This document shows, one piece after another, positions 22,635-30,522 of a DNA stretch of 64,000 nucleotides (positions are counted from its first letter, which is position 1; every line of letters starts with the position of its first letter). Source of the stretch: Bacteriovorax sp. PP10 (GTDB taxonomy: Bacteria; Bdellovibrionota; Bacteriovoracia; Bacteriovoracales; Bacteriovoracaceae); the NCBI RefSeq assembly GCF_035013165.1, contig NZ_JAYGJQ010000003.1, positions 124,001-188,000 on the forward strand. Direction: 5' to 3'. The notes under the pieces were generated by a model. The model was not told the DNA's origin. It made no database searches and worked only from the letters and a program-made list of their open reading frames with translations. Position numbers and translations under genes: made by a program.

Positions 22635-25130
22635 ATGTTAAAGTCAAAGAAAAGTGAACTGCTACTTCCTGTTGGAAACATGAATATGTGCCTTGCTGCC
22701 ATCCATAATGGAGCGGACGCAATTTATGTTGGGATGCCACACTTCAATGCGCGTGGAAGAACAACTGACTTCGACGTCGCTCAGTTAAAAGAAATGATCG
22801 AGACTTGTCACCTATACGGTGTAAGAGTCAACCTCGCTTTCAACGTTGTTATTTTTCAAGATGAAATTCCCGCAGTGATTTCTCTTCTCAAAGAAGTGCT
22901 TCCACTTGGCCCTGATGCTCTGATTGTTCAAGACGTAGGTCTTGCCAAGTTAGTGAGAGAAATGGCGCCGAACCAAGTGATCCACGGCTCAACTCAGATG
23001 ACTGTGACCAATCATGAAGCGATGAGTTTATTAGATGACCTAAAAATTAAAAGATTCGTTTTAGGTAGAGAAGTATCGCTGCCTGAAATGCGTGCGATAA
23101 AAGAAAAAACGGATAGAGAGCTGGAAGTCTTTGTTCACGGAGCTTTATGTGTGGCCTATTCGGGACAATGTTTCACAAGTGAAAGTATCGGTGGCCGAAG
23201 TGCCAACCGCGGCCAGTGTGCTCAAAGCTGTCGCCTTGAATATGAAATGATCGTCGATGGACAAAAGCGCGACCTGGGAGATCTTAAGTACCTAGTCTCT
23301 CCTAAGGACCTATGTGGAATTGCCGAGATTCCTGAGCTTCTAGACATTGGAATCGAAAGCTTCAAAGTAGAAGGGCGTTTAAAAACTCCGGAATACGTAG
23401 CAAGCGCAGCTAAGAACTACAGCGAAGCGATTAATAGAGTTGAAGATAAGAAACAGTTTACGAAAAAAGATATTGAGAACGCTAAGACTGAGATGAGTTT
23501 AACGTACTCCCGTGGGTTTTTTTCGGGATGGCTTCATGGTGTTGATCACCAGGAGCTTGTCGATGGAACTTTCGGTGCTCACCGTGGTCTTGAAATCGGG
23601 AAAGTTTTAAAAGTAGAAGCGAAAGTGATCGTGGTTGAAATCAATTATCCAAATTTAAAAAATGGTGATGGGGTTTTAATTGCTGGAGCTGTTCGTGGAA
23701 AGAAGACTGAAATCGGTGGAATGCTTTATGCTGTTAAGAAATTAACGGGCACAACATATGAGCTGACTTTTGGTAAAGACGTTGATCTAAAAAAGATTCA
23801 ATTGGGGATGATTGTTTATTTCAATCACGACGCTGTCGTTGAAAAGAAATTAACTCAGTCTTATACAGATAAAAATTCAAAGAAGAGAATGCCTCTACAA
23901 ATTAAAGTTGAAGCAAACATTGGTGAGCAGTTAAAAGTGACTGTGACTGATGGTGAGCATGAAGTTTTAGTTTTAAGTGAAGGTGAGATTGAAGCGGCCA
24001 AAGATCGTCCTTTAACAAAAGGGGATCTGGCAGAAGAGTTAGGAGCTCTGGGAGCGACTTGTTTTATTTTGGATGAACTTCAAATGAAATCGAGTGCACC
24101 ATTTTTCATTCACCAAAAATCGCTGAAGAAAATCCGCCGTGATTTTACTGAAGCTTTAATGCAAAAAAGAATTGAAGCTCCGGAAGTTATTTTTAACGAT
24201 GTTGCCGCTCCTGTGGTTGTTTCTACAGTTAAGTCTGTTGGCGCTAAACTAAACGTCATGCTTCGTGAAATCTCTCAGGTAAAAGACTTTATCGAGTTCT
24301 CAGACTCCCTAGGATCAACTCTTGGCGTAGTCTATTTAGATTACGAATTCGGTAAAGGTTACGCTGAATCAGTGACGATGCTAAAAGAAAAAGGGATTAA
24401 AGTCGGGATCGCTACAACTCGTATTTTAAAACCTAACGAATATTACAATTTCAAAATCATTGAACGTGCTAACCCAGATGTTATCCTATGTCGTAACCTT
24501 GGGGCCGTTTATTACTTCCAGGATAAAGCTTTCGAGCTTCGTGGGGATTTCAGCTTAAACGTAACGAACTCAATGACAGCGGACTATTTCTTAAATAAGA
24601 AACTCGCGACTCTTTGTGCTTCATACGATTTAAATTCAAATCAACTTTTTGATTTAGTTTCTCATTCTGAAATGGGAAGAATCGAAGTCACAGCTCACCA
24701 GTACATGCCATCGTTTCATATGGAGCATTGTGTGTTTGCTGCTTTCATGAGTGAAGGATCAAGCTTTAGAGATTGCGGTAAGCCGTGTGAAGAGCATAGG
24801 CTTGAATTAAAAGATCAGTTTGGAAACCACCATCAGATTAGAGCGGATCAGGAATGTAGAAATACAATGTTCAATGCTGTTCCTCAGTCTGCTGCAAAAC
24901 TTATCCCGACACTACTTGAGCGTGGAGTGATGGAGTTTAGATTTGAATCTCTTTATGAAAGGGGAGCTGAGCTGGCGAAAAAAGTGATGGGTTACAAAAA
25001 CCTTTTAGAAAATAAATCGCAAGGATTAACTCAGGAAATTATCGAGACTATCGGTGTTCTTGAAAAGTACGGCGTCTCTGATGGGACTCATCGCGACCGC
25101 GAATATAAAGACCGTAAGAAAAGTCAGTAA
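22635..25130 (+). CDS. rlhA: U32-family protein, RlhA-like 23S rRNA hydroxylase
   Basis: An 831-residue protein of the U32 family. E. coli RlhA (YdcP) makes 5-hydroxycytidine at 23S rRNA position 2501. The N-terminus SELLLPVGNMNMCLAAIHNG and NGADAIYVG are typical. The Cys-rich core matches well: VHGALCVAYSGQCF, SANRGQCAQSCRLEYE, SPKDLCGI and SFKVEGRLKTPEYV. The protein is longer than E. coli RlhA (about 650). The C-terminal third holds further Cys (EHCVFAAFM, CGKPCEEH, DQECRNTMF) resembling the second half seen in longer U32 proteins. The ATG at 22635 is preferred over an in-frame TTG at 22605; neither has a strong ribosome binding site. Confidence 0.85.
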   Translation: MLKSKKSELLLPVGNMNMCLAAIHNGADAIYVGMPHFNARGRTTDFDVAQLKEMIETCHLYGVRVNLAFNVVIFQDEIPAVISLLKEVLPLGPDALIVQDVGLAKLVREMAPNQVIHGSTQMTVTNHEAMSLLDDLKIKRFVLGREVSLPEMRAIKEKTDRELEVFVHGALCVAYSGQCFTSESIGGRSANRGQCAQSCRLEYEMIVDGQKRDLGDLKYLVSPKDLCGIAEIPELLDIGIESFKVEGRLKTPEYVASAAKNYSEAINRVEDKKQFTKKDIENAKTEMSLTYSRGFFSGWLHGVDHQELVDGTFGAHRGLEIGKVLKVEAKVIVVEINYPNLKNGDGVLIAGAVRGKKTEIGGMLYAVKKLTGTTYELTFGKDVDLKKIQLGMIVYFNHDAVVEKKLTQSYTDKNSKKRMPLQIKVEANIGEQLKVTVTDGEHEVLVLSEGEIEAAKDRPLTKGDLAEELGALGATCFILDELQMKSSAPFFIHQKSLKKIRRDFTEALMQKRIEAPEVIFNDVAAPVVVSTVKSVGAKLNVMLREISQVKDFIEFSDSLGSTLGVVYLDYEFGKGYAESVTMLKEKGIKVGIATTRILKPNEYYNFKIIERANPDVILCRNLGAVYYFQDKAFELRGDFSLNVTNSMTADYFLNKKLATLCASYDLNSNQLFDLVSHSEMGRIEVTAHQYMPSFHMEHCVFAAFMSEGSSFRDCGKPCEEHRLELKDQFGNHHQIRADQECRNTMFNAVPQSAAKLIPTLLERGVMEFRFESLYERGAELAKKVMGYKNLLENKSQGLTQEIIETIGVLEKYGVSDGTHRDREYKDRKKSQ

Positions 25131-25395
25131 TACCCTCTCAAACAAGTCGGAATAATCCAAATTCATGGGCCCTACTAAGTATTGGACAACTCATGGTTTG
25201 GTACCCTAAAGACAAGGAATTTTGGCAAATTTGAACCACTCAAGCACATCAGTAGATTTAATTTAAATGCCTAAAATTTTCAGCACCTATGACCGATAAA
25301 TTCCCAAAGATTTAAATTTAATTGAAAACGAATAACTATGTCACAATAGTTTAAATTAAATAAAAAAATAACTAGTGTCTAGCTGAGGTTTTTCT
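25131..25395 (+). promoter_or_regulatory. AT-rich upstream region of the MotAB-FHA operon
   Basis: A 265-base gap without a gene. It holds three copies of an AT-only box: GATTTAATTTAAAT (25254), GATTTAAATTTAATT (25309) and GTTTAAATTAAAT (25349). A possible promoter is TTGAAA (25322-25327), 17-base spacer, AATAGT (25345-25350). GAGG lies ten bases before the ATG at 25396. The boxes could be regulator sites or simply promoter-type AT bias. Confidence 0.4.
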
Positions 25396-27033
25396 ATGTC
25401 TTTCAACTATAAAAAAAGCGGTGATCAGCACTCTAACGATAGTTTCTGGACTTCCTATTCAGATTTATTCTTAGGACTTAGTTGTATCTTTTTACTTTTG
25501 TATGTTGTTTCGAGTATGCGCCAGGGAGCGGACTCAATTAAGCAACAAGTAGTGAACGAGCAATTGTCTCAGGAAAATAACGACCTAAAAAATCAGTTAA
25601 AGGCCTACGAAGATATCAAGAACCAGTACATGAAAGACCAGGCCAGCGTTGAAGAGAAAAACGAGTACAACGAACTGGTTGATAAACTCTCTCTTCTGCA
25701 GGAAGAAAACCAGTCTGAAAACGACAAACTAAAAAAACAACTTTTAGAAAATTCAAAAAAAGAAGCTTCACTTAATAAGTATCAGCAGATGGTAAGAAAC
25801 ATGCTGAATGCTAACAAGCTTGCGAAGACGAAAATCAATACACGTGAAGTGGTGATTGAAGAGAAGTCGCAGGTTATCGAAGTGAAAGAAGGTCAGATCT
25901 CTGATCTGGAAAAAGAAGTTCAACAAAATAAGCAGCTGATTGCTAAAGGTGAGCGCGACATCACTGAAGCAAAAGAGCAACTTGATGTTCGTTTACATGA
26001 GCTACGTTCTGCTTATAAAAATAATAAAATCACTCGTGCTATTTTAGAGAAAAAGATGGCGCAGGCCAATTCAGAAAGTAAAAATAAAGTTCAGGCCTTG
26101 CAAGCTGAAAAACAAAAATACCAGGAAGAGCTTACTGGTGTGACTCAAAAGTTAAATGCAGTGGCGTCTAACCTTGATGAGACTAAGGGATTACTGGAAA
26201 AGAAAACGGGTGAAGCTGAAATGCTTCAAAATAAAGTTTCACAAACTGCTGCTGAAGGAAATGCAAAAATTGCGAACCTTAAAGCAGGATTTGCTGCTCA
26301 ACAGGCACGTGAGAAAGCGGCCTTTGAAGGAGAGCTCGGAAAGATGAAACTTGGTGCAGCTGAAAGAGAGCGTAGAGAAGGCGCTTTCAGGGCCGCTGCT
26401 GCTGATAAAGAAAGAGCGATGAACGATAAGATCGGTGGTCTTCAAGGGGAACTTGGAAGAGCAAAAGCTGAACTTGAAGCAAGACAGATGGTTGCTAAAG
26501 ATATCGCTAAGAGTTTTGCTAACGCTGGAATTAAGGCGGAAGTTAACAATGAGACAGGTGAAGTCCTTCTGGATTTCGGAGAGTCATACTTCGATAGTGG
26601 TTCTGCTCAGTTGAAAAATGAAATGAAGCACGTTATTGAAAAGGCCGTTCCAATTTATGCAAAATCACTTTTAGGAAATTCAAAAATTTCTGAAAAAGTT
26701 TCTGCCGTTGAAATTATCGGGTTTGCCTCTCCTACTTATAAAGGAAGATTCGTTGATCCAAAAAGTAGCGCTAAAGAAGATAAAGAAGCTCTTAAGTACA
26801 ACATGGATCTTTCTTACTCGCGTGCTAAATCGATCTTCAACTACATGATCGATAATCAAAAAGACCAAAATCCATACAACAAAAGCTTAATGGCCCTGAT
26901 GAAAGTTTCGGGACGAAGCTTCTTAGAAGCAGGGAATGTTAAAACAAACGTAAGCCCTGAAAAATTTTGTCAGGTGAACGATTGTAAAAAGGCCCAGAGA
27001 GTTGTTATCAGATTCAGTATGGATAAAAAATAA
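25396..27033 (+). CDS. MotB/ZorB-like stator protein with coiled coil and OmpA-like domain
   Basis: A 545-residue inner-membrane protein. Residues 15-42 form one transmembrane helix preceded by FWTSYSDLFLGLSCIF. Asp23 of YSDLF aligns with the ion-carrying Asp of MotB (YADFM in E. coli). Residues 50-370 are an almost continuous heptad-rich coiled coil. The C-terminal 160 residues are OmpA/MotB-like (VLLDFGESYFDSGSAQL, VEIIGFAS, LSYSRAKSIFNYM). The peptidoglycan-contact region is altered: GFASPT stands where GHTD is usual, and about 20 charged residues follow. Flagellar MotB is about 300 residues, so the long periplasmic coiled coil is unusual. First gene of an operon with a MotA-like and an FHA protein. 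Confidence 0.88.
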   Translation: MSFNYKKSGDQHSNDSFWTSYSDLFLGLSCIFLLLYVVSSMRQGADSIKQQVVNEQLSQENNDLKNQLKAYEDIKNQYMKDQASVEEKNEYNELVDKLSLLQEENQSENDKLKKQLLENSKKEASLNKYQQMVRNMLNANKLAKTKINTREVVIEEKSQVIEVKEGQISDLEKEVQQNKQLIAKGERDITEAKEQLDVRLHELRSAYKNNKITRAILEKKMAQANSESKNKVQALQAEKQKYQEELTGVTQKLNAVASNLDETKGLLEKKTGEAEMLQNKVSQTAAEGNAKIANLKAGFAAQQAREKAAFEGELGKMKLGAAERERREGAFRAAAADKERAMNDKIGGLQGELGRAKAELEARQMVAKDIAKSFANAGIKAEVNNETGEVLLDFGESYFDSGSAQLKNEMKHVIEKAVPIYAKSLLGNSKISEKVSAVEIIGFASPTYKGRFVDPKSSAKEDKEALKYNMDLSYSRAKSIFNYMIDNQKDQNPYNKSLMALMKVSGRSFLEAGNVKTNVSPEKFCQVNDCKKAQRVVIRFSMDKK

Positions 27034-27074
27034 TTAACGAATAAGATTTTTTCATATCAAGCAAGGAGTTACTA

Positions 27075-27980
27075 ATGTCTGCCCAAACTACCACTCAGTG
27101 GATTAACTGGTTTATCTACAGCTTGCCCTACATTATGGGAGTGTTTTTTATTGTCGCTGTGATTATAAGAGTCCTGATTCACTTTACAGTTAAGCGCCAT
27201 GAATGGTTTGCCATTGAATTTGAAAAACGCGTGAATCAATTTGTTGAGTCGCAAGACCCAGGGCAGGTTCAGGATGTTTCTTTTTATGTGTTATCTAAAA
27301 AATATTTAGAAAAAACATATTATGAAGTTTTCGAATTAAGAGACAGAATGCAAAGAAGAAAACCCGACAGAATGATGAGAGTCGGAGACAGAGTGTTTTT
27401 AATTAAACAAGGCTGTGCCTGGTTAGTTAAAGATATTTTAAAGCAGATCAAATTTTTAAAGTGGACACAAGACACTCCAAAAATGCTTAACATCACCAGA
27501 ACAACTTTCAATCACAATCCGTGTTTCAACAGAATCTTCGGGATCTTCCCGATTGGTGTGATGAACGATTTAGTTTCAATTCTTCCAGGTCTATTCGTTG
27601 TTGCCGGGATTTTAGGAACGTTCTTAGGTATTAGAGGTGGTCTTACAGCTCTAGGGTCTATGAGTGTTGAAAACTTAGATGCGACAAGAAAAGTAATGGA
27701 TCATTTCCTTCAAGAGATCGCTTTTGCCATGGGGTCATCGATCGTTGGTATTACCTTCTCACTTATGCTTCACGTGATTAACACGATCTTCAATCCAGAC
27801 AGAGTGTTTTCGTCAATGATGGATCGTTTTGAAAGTGCACTGGATTTACTATGGTACAGAAGTGACAACAATAAGTTTCCAGATCATAATATACCATTCA
27901 ATGAACACCGTGATCCATCTGAAGCATTGGCAGAAGAGGCCATTAAACTTGAGACTTCTAAGATGACTCAGGCAAGCTAA
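27075..27980 (+). CDS. MotA/ExbB/ZorA-like ion-channel protein
   Basis: A 301-residue inner-membrane protein with three hydrophobic segments: residues 11-37, 166-190 (SILPGLFVVAGILGTFLGI) and 215-240 (AFAMGSSIVGITFSLMLHV). The second and third match the conserved pair of MotA, TolQ/ExbB and ZorA, including the Pro-Gly-Leu-Phe turn and the small-residue face of the last helix. A cytoplasmic domain of about 125 residues sits between segments 1 and 2. The long C-terminal tail of ZorA is absent; the chain ends about 60 residues after the last helix. AAGGAG precedes the ATG, 41 bases after the MotB-like gene. Together they should form a proton- or sodium-driven stator. Whether it rotates or pulls is unknown. 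Confidence 0.87.
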   Translation: MSAQTTTQWINWFIYSLPYIMGVFFIVAVIIRVLIHFTVKRHEWFAIEFEKRVNQFVESQDPGQVQDVSFYVLSKKYLEKTYYEVFELRDRMQRRKPDRMMRVGDRVFLIKQGCAWLVKDILKQIKFLKWTQDTPKMLNITRTTFNHNPCFNRIFGIFPIGVMNDLVSILPGLFVVAGILGTFLGIRGGLTALGSMSVENLDATRKVMDHFLQEIAFAMGSSIVGITFSLMLHVINTIFNPDRVFSSMMDRFESALDLLWYRSDNNKFPDHNIPFNEHRDPSEALAEEAIKLETSKMTQAS

Positions 27981-27999
27981 AAGGAATGATTACTCGATA

Positions 28000-30522
28000 A
28001 TGAATAACGCTCACGTATTGCTTAAAATATTGATTTCTTCCCCCGATAAAAACGAGACTGTCAGTCTTGAGGGGGAAGAATTCATCTTCGGCAGAAACTC
28101 TGCTTCGACAGTTCACCTGAACGATCCCGCATTCAGCAGATCTCATTTTAAACTGGTGGCCGACAGTCACTCAATGAAACTTGTTGATATGGGTTCATCT
28201 AATGGAACCTTTATTAATGGAGTTCAGGCGAGTCCTGTAAATGCTGAAGCGATTTTAAACGGGGATATGATCACCGTTACTAACTCTGATATCAAAATCA
28301 CGATTGTGAGCATTGAGAGAGAGGCAGATGGTGATGCGACGACTATTTTAAAATACACTCCACAACAATCACTCTCTGAGGACTCTTTTGGCATTGATCA
28401 CTTAAGCCAGGAAATTATTAAAGAGGCCAATTTAAGGGTTGAAGAAATCATCAGGACTGCTCACATTGATGCTCAGGAAATTATCCTGGCCGCTCAAAGA
28501 AGCAGTGATAAATTAATTGCTGATAAGCAGGCCCATGCTGATGCTTATATCGAAAAGCAAGTTGTCGATAAAAAGACCGCTCTAAAAAAAGAATTGGAAG
28601 TTGAAAAAGCTCATAGGCTTGAAGACATTAATGATCTTTTTGAAATAGATAGAAAAAATCTCTATGCCGAGTTAGAAGATAAGGCAAAAAAAATTGAAAG
28701 TGACCACGCTAAAAGACGTGAAGAATTAAGTAACGAACTTAAGTCGGAAATTGATAAAATTCAGGCGAAAAAAGTTGAGCTTAAGGATCTTGATAAGGTT
28801 TTTGAGGCCGAAGTCGACAAAAAGAAGAAAGATCTAGACGCTCAGATTGCCACTCAAAAGAAAGAGTTAGCTGCGCTTACGGCCAATCAAGAATCAGAAA
28901 TGAAAAAGCAGATGCAGCTGGTGGATGAGCAGATTGCCACGCAAAAGCAAGAATTGGCTGCGCTTACGGCCAATCATGAAGAAGAAAAGAAAAAACAGCT
29001 GCAGCTGATGGAAGCGCAGTTTGAAAATAAGAAATTTAAATTAAAAGAAGAGCTCGACGCCGTTGAATCTAAAGTGGCGGCAGCTCAAAAAGAGTTTTCA
29101 TCGCTGTATGAAAACTATAATACGCAAAAAGACACCCAGGTTAAAACTCTTGAGGGGCTAATCGCTCAAAAAGAGCAGGTCATGTCTGAGATTAAAACCT
29201 TAACTGAAACACTGGCGAATCAAAAAATTCAAAATGCGAAATTTTCAGCAGATACCAGAACTCAGATGGATGCTCTTCAATCTGAAATTGATAAAATCCA
29301 GAAGACTAAAATTGAAATAGAAAATACTTATAAGACTTCAAAAAACTCACTGACTGATCTTCAACTGAAAGTCACTGAGACACAAACTGCAGTTCAAAAA
29401 GAAGACCATGCTTTAAAACAAAAAAAGCAGGAGTTGCAAGGGGCAGAGGCAGAACTTAAAAAACTTGCCGCAGAAAAAGATGAAATCATGAGTAAACTCA
29501 CTCCACTTAAAACGGAGTTGTCTGAGTTAATTAGAAAGAATGAAGCGGCCTCAAGGCAAAATAATGACTTGAGAGCTGAACACAATAAAGAAGTCACGGC
29601 ACTTAAAGGCAATTTTCTGCAAATGAAAAAAGACCTTGAAGAAGAGATGAGAAAACATAAAACCGCTGAAGAAGAGCGTCTACAAAATCTGACTCGCCAT
29701 GAATTAAATCAAATTAATAAAATTAAAGCAGACTCCCTTCGTATTGTTTTAGACCTGGAAGATTCAATTACAAAAGAATTGTCGAACTCCACATCAAAGG
29801 TTTTTGCGACAACTATCGGGATGACAAAATTCAGAGAGATTGCCCCGGACTTCGAAAAAAGTATCCGCGCGTCTTTGCAGGCCGGAGTTTTAAAACTTCT
29901 GCAAAATGAATTGACTCCAGCTGATCCTAATAAAAAGAAAAATCTTTCATCGACACAAAAATCATGGAAGCCAATGGCCATTGGTCTTTCAATCGGGGCG
30001 ATTGTGTTTGGTGCGATCCCTCTAGCTCTTCAGCACGTGAAAGATCAAAACGATCCGGTCAGACTGCAAATGGAAGCTGATGCCAGAGCTGCGGCAGCTC
30101 CACCTATAAAAGTCTTCACTCCAACAAAAGTTAATAAGCTAGGAGCTACACTGGTAGACTCTGTGATTTATACCGATCAATTTTATGAAACGGTGACGAT
30201 GGAAAAATTTCGTTCAGGGCTAATGAAAGAAGGAAGCGTCTATCTTTATAAACAGTGGAAGATCGACGAAGAAAAATCAATCCAGAGTTATTCAATGATT
30301 TTGTCATTAATCGATGTGCTTCATGAAAAAAGCGGGAAGATAGATCCTGATTTTGAAAAACGCGATATTGGTAAAATGAGTGCCATGGAAAAAGAAACCA
30401 TGAAAAAACTCGAGAAGATTTTAGGTAACGAAGTCAGACTTGAAGCTGCTATGAAGTTTCAGACTCGTTATTATGAAGACTATGTGATGAATGTTGTGCC
30501 AGCAGCTGCAGCGACTAACTAA
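28000..30522 (+). CDS. FHA-domain coiled-coil membrane protein (stator-linked)
   Basis: An 840-residue protein. The FHA domain at residues 8-105 has all key motifs: GR (31-32), SRSH (46-49) and SSNG (66-69), so it should bind phosphothreonine peptides. A very long charged coiled coil (about 140-620) follows; it includes two exact-length 29-residue repeats starting QIATQK (282-310, 311-339). One transmembrane helix lies at about 656-676 (MAIGLSIGAIVFGAIPLAL). The last 165 residues would be periplasmic and look helical. It starts 19 bases after the MotA-like gene and is presumably cotranscribed. The topology suggests a cytoplasmic rod, up to several tens of nm long, reaching from the membrane. 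Its gene end overlaps the convergent FHA gene by four bases. Confidence 0.88.
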   Translation: MNNAHVLLKILISSPDKNETVSLEGEEFIFGRNSASTVHLNDPAFSRSHFKLVADSHSMKLVDMGSSNGTFINGVQASPVNAEAILNGDMITVTNSDIKITIVSIEREADGDATTILKYTPQQSLSEDSFGIDHLSQEIIKEANLRVEEIIRTAHIDAQEIILAAQRSSDKLIADKQAHADAYIEKQVVDKKTALKKELEVEKAHRLEDINDLFEIDRKNLYAELEDKAKKIESDHAKRREELSNELKSEIDKIQAKKVELKDLDKVFEAEVDKKKKDLDAQIATQKKELAALTANQESEMKKQMQLVDEQIATQKQELAALTANHEEEKKKQLQLMEAQFENKKFKLKEELDAVESKVAAAQKEFSSLYENYNTQKDTQVKTLEGLIAQKEQVMSEIKTLTETLANQKIQNAKFSADTRTQMDALQSEIDKIQKTKIEIENTYKTSKNSLTDLQLKVTETQTAVQKEDHALKQKKQELQGAEAELKKLAAEKDEIMSKLTPLKTELSELIRKNEAASRQNNDLRAEHNKEVTALKGNFLQMKKDLEEEMRKHKTAEEERLQNLTRHELNQINKIKADSLRIVLDLEDSITKELSNSTSKVFATTIGMTKFREIAPDFEKSIRASLQAGVLKLLQNELTPADPNKKKNLSSTQKSWKPMAIGLSIGAIVFGAIPLALQHVKDQNDPVRLQMEADARAAAAPPIKVFTPTKVNKLGATLVDSVIYTDQFYETVTMEKFRSGLMKEGSVYLYKQWKIDEEKSIQSYSMILSLIDVLHEKSGKIDPDFEKRDIGKMSAMEKETMKKLEKILGNEVRLEAAMKFQTRYYEDYVMNVVPAAAATN
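28843..29016 (+). repeat. Tandem 87-base in-frame repeat
   Basis: Two copies (28843-28929, 28930-29016) encode the 29-residue units beginning QIATQKKELAALTAN and QIATQKQELAALTAN. They lie within the coiled coil of the FHA protein. Twenty-nine is four heptads plus one residue, so each copy shifts the heptad phase. Confidence 0.85.
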
